From assembly GCA_944354085.1 (NCBI GenBank), contig CALVPW010000059.1, forward strand, positions 1-13,640: a stretch of DNA of 13,640 nucleotides, written 5' to 3'. A program made the translations under genes and the position numbers. Every line of letters begins with the position of its first letter. The first letter of the stretch is position 1. The notes under the pieces are model-generated. The model was not told where the DNA came from and ran no database searches. It saw only the letters and a list, made by a program, of their open reading frames with translations. The stretch is from an uncultured Clostridia bacterium. GTDB taxonomy: Bacteria > Bacillota > Clostridia > Christensenellales > Borkfalkiaceae. Of this stretch, positions 13,147-13,640 are shown in pieces.

Positions 13147-13640
13147 GCGTTGAGTTCCTCCCAAAGGCGCTCGAACCATCCCGCAAACGCCTTTTGCTCC
13201 CTGCGTTTTAAGGGCGGTACGCCGCCGAAGTCGAGCGCGTGCACGTGCGCCACGCGGGCGGGACGCGCCGTGAGCACGATGACGCGGTCGGCGAGCGAGA
13301 TGGCTTCCGAAAGGTCGTGCGTGATCAAAAGCGCCGTCTTTTTTTCGCTGCGGATGATGGTGGAAACGTCGTCGCACACGTTGAGGCGCGTCTGATAGTC
13401 GAGGGCGGAAAACGGTTCATCCAAAAGCAGCAGATCGGGGTCGGTCGCGAGCGTGCGGATGAGCGCCGCCCGCTGCCGCATCCCGCCCGAAAGCTGCGCG
13501 GGATAGCTCTTCAAAAAATCTTTGAGCCCGTATTTTTCTGCTAAGTCGACGGCGCGCCCGCGCGTTTTTGGCGTATCCAGCTTTTTGATCTCGAGCGGAA
13601 GAAAGATGTTCTTTTCGATGGTGCGCCAGGGGAAAAGTTC
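13143..13640 (-). CDS. ABC transporter ATP-binding protein, NitT/TauT (SsuB/TauB-like) family, 3' part
   Basis: The frame is open to the window edge at 13640 and ends with TGA at 13143, giving 165 residues of the C-terminal two thirds. It begins ELFPWRTIEKNIFLPLE, the stretch just after the Q-loop. The ABC signature LSGGMRQRAALIRTLA, Walker B with D-loop LLLLDEPFSALD, and the H-loop ITHDLSEA follow. Walker A lies outside the window. The protein would power import with the permease encoded immediately downstream, with which it shares a 4-base overlap. The PWRT sequence after the Q-loop and the EPFSALD motif place it with nitrate/sulfonate/taurine-type ATPases rather than with exporters. An internal TTG at 13514 is not the true start, because conserved sequence continues upstream of it. 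All visible ATPase motifs are intact. Confidence 0.92.
   Translation of the reverse strand, partial: ELFPWRTIEKNIFLPLEIKKLDTPKTRGRAVDLAEKYGLKDFLKSYPAQLSGGMRQRAALIRTLATDPDLLLLDEPFSALDYQTRLNVCDDVSTIIRSEKKTALLITHDLSEAISLADRVIVLTARPARVAHVHALDFGGVPPLKRREQKAFAGWFERLWEELNA

Overview
The window looks like chromosomal DNA from a moderately GC-rich Clostridia-type Bacillota, possibly a gut Christensenellales-like lineage. This is inferred from the gene set: a short DtxR regulator, DUF1934, a UPF0173 hydrolase, ROK kinase, PadR and YkvI-like proteins. Strong Shine-Dalgarno sites and consensus sigma-A promoters in AT-rich intergenic gaps agree with it. No rRNA, tRNA, CRISPR array, transposase or phage gene is visible. 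No gene-free stretch exceeds 150 bases.

Layout. (1) Bases 1-2497, + strand: the 3' end of a low-molecular-weight protein-tyrosine phosphatase, then a GH127/GH146-family beta-L-arabinofuranosidase broken by one in-frame TAG. (2) 2547-2915, +: a short DtxR-family metalloregulator with its own promoter, converging on aroA (EPSP synthase, -, 2967-4241) across a bidirectional terminator. (3) 4352-5893, +: a YgjP-type zinc metallopeptidase diverging from aroA, then prephenate dehydrogenase (tyrA). aroA and tyrA belong to aromatic amino acid synthesis. (4) 5961-9271, +: a tightly packed operon of DUF1934, UPF0173 metallo-hydrolase, a degenerate Rho-like ATPase and a ROK sugar kinase, closed by a strong hairpin terminator. 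(5) 9333-11306, -: a 657-residue protein with a PadR winged helix, a long coiled coil and four membrane helices. (6) 11449-12774, +: a YkvI-like membrane protein whose reading frame runs on into the antisense of the next gene. (7) 12340-13640, -: a NitT/TauT-type ABC transporter permease and the 3' part of its ATPase.

The most unusual points are these. The PadR protein looks like a membrane-tethered transcription factor and carries an exact 22-residue repeat. The Rho-like protein has lost the Walker A lysine, most of the Q-loop and the R-loop. Three promoters place the -10 box only 6-7 bases before the ATG, which predicts leaderless mRNAs. Near-identical 23-bp palindrome-plus-CATAAT elements lie upstream of tyrA and in the padR/ykvI gap, hinting at a shared regulator. 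All functional calls come from reading motifs by eye; no database search was run.
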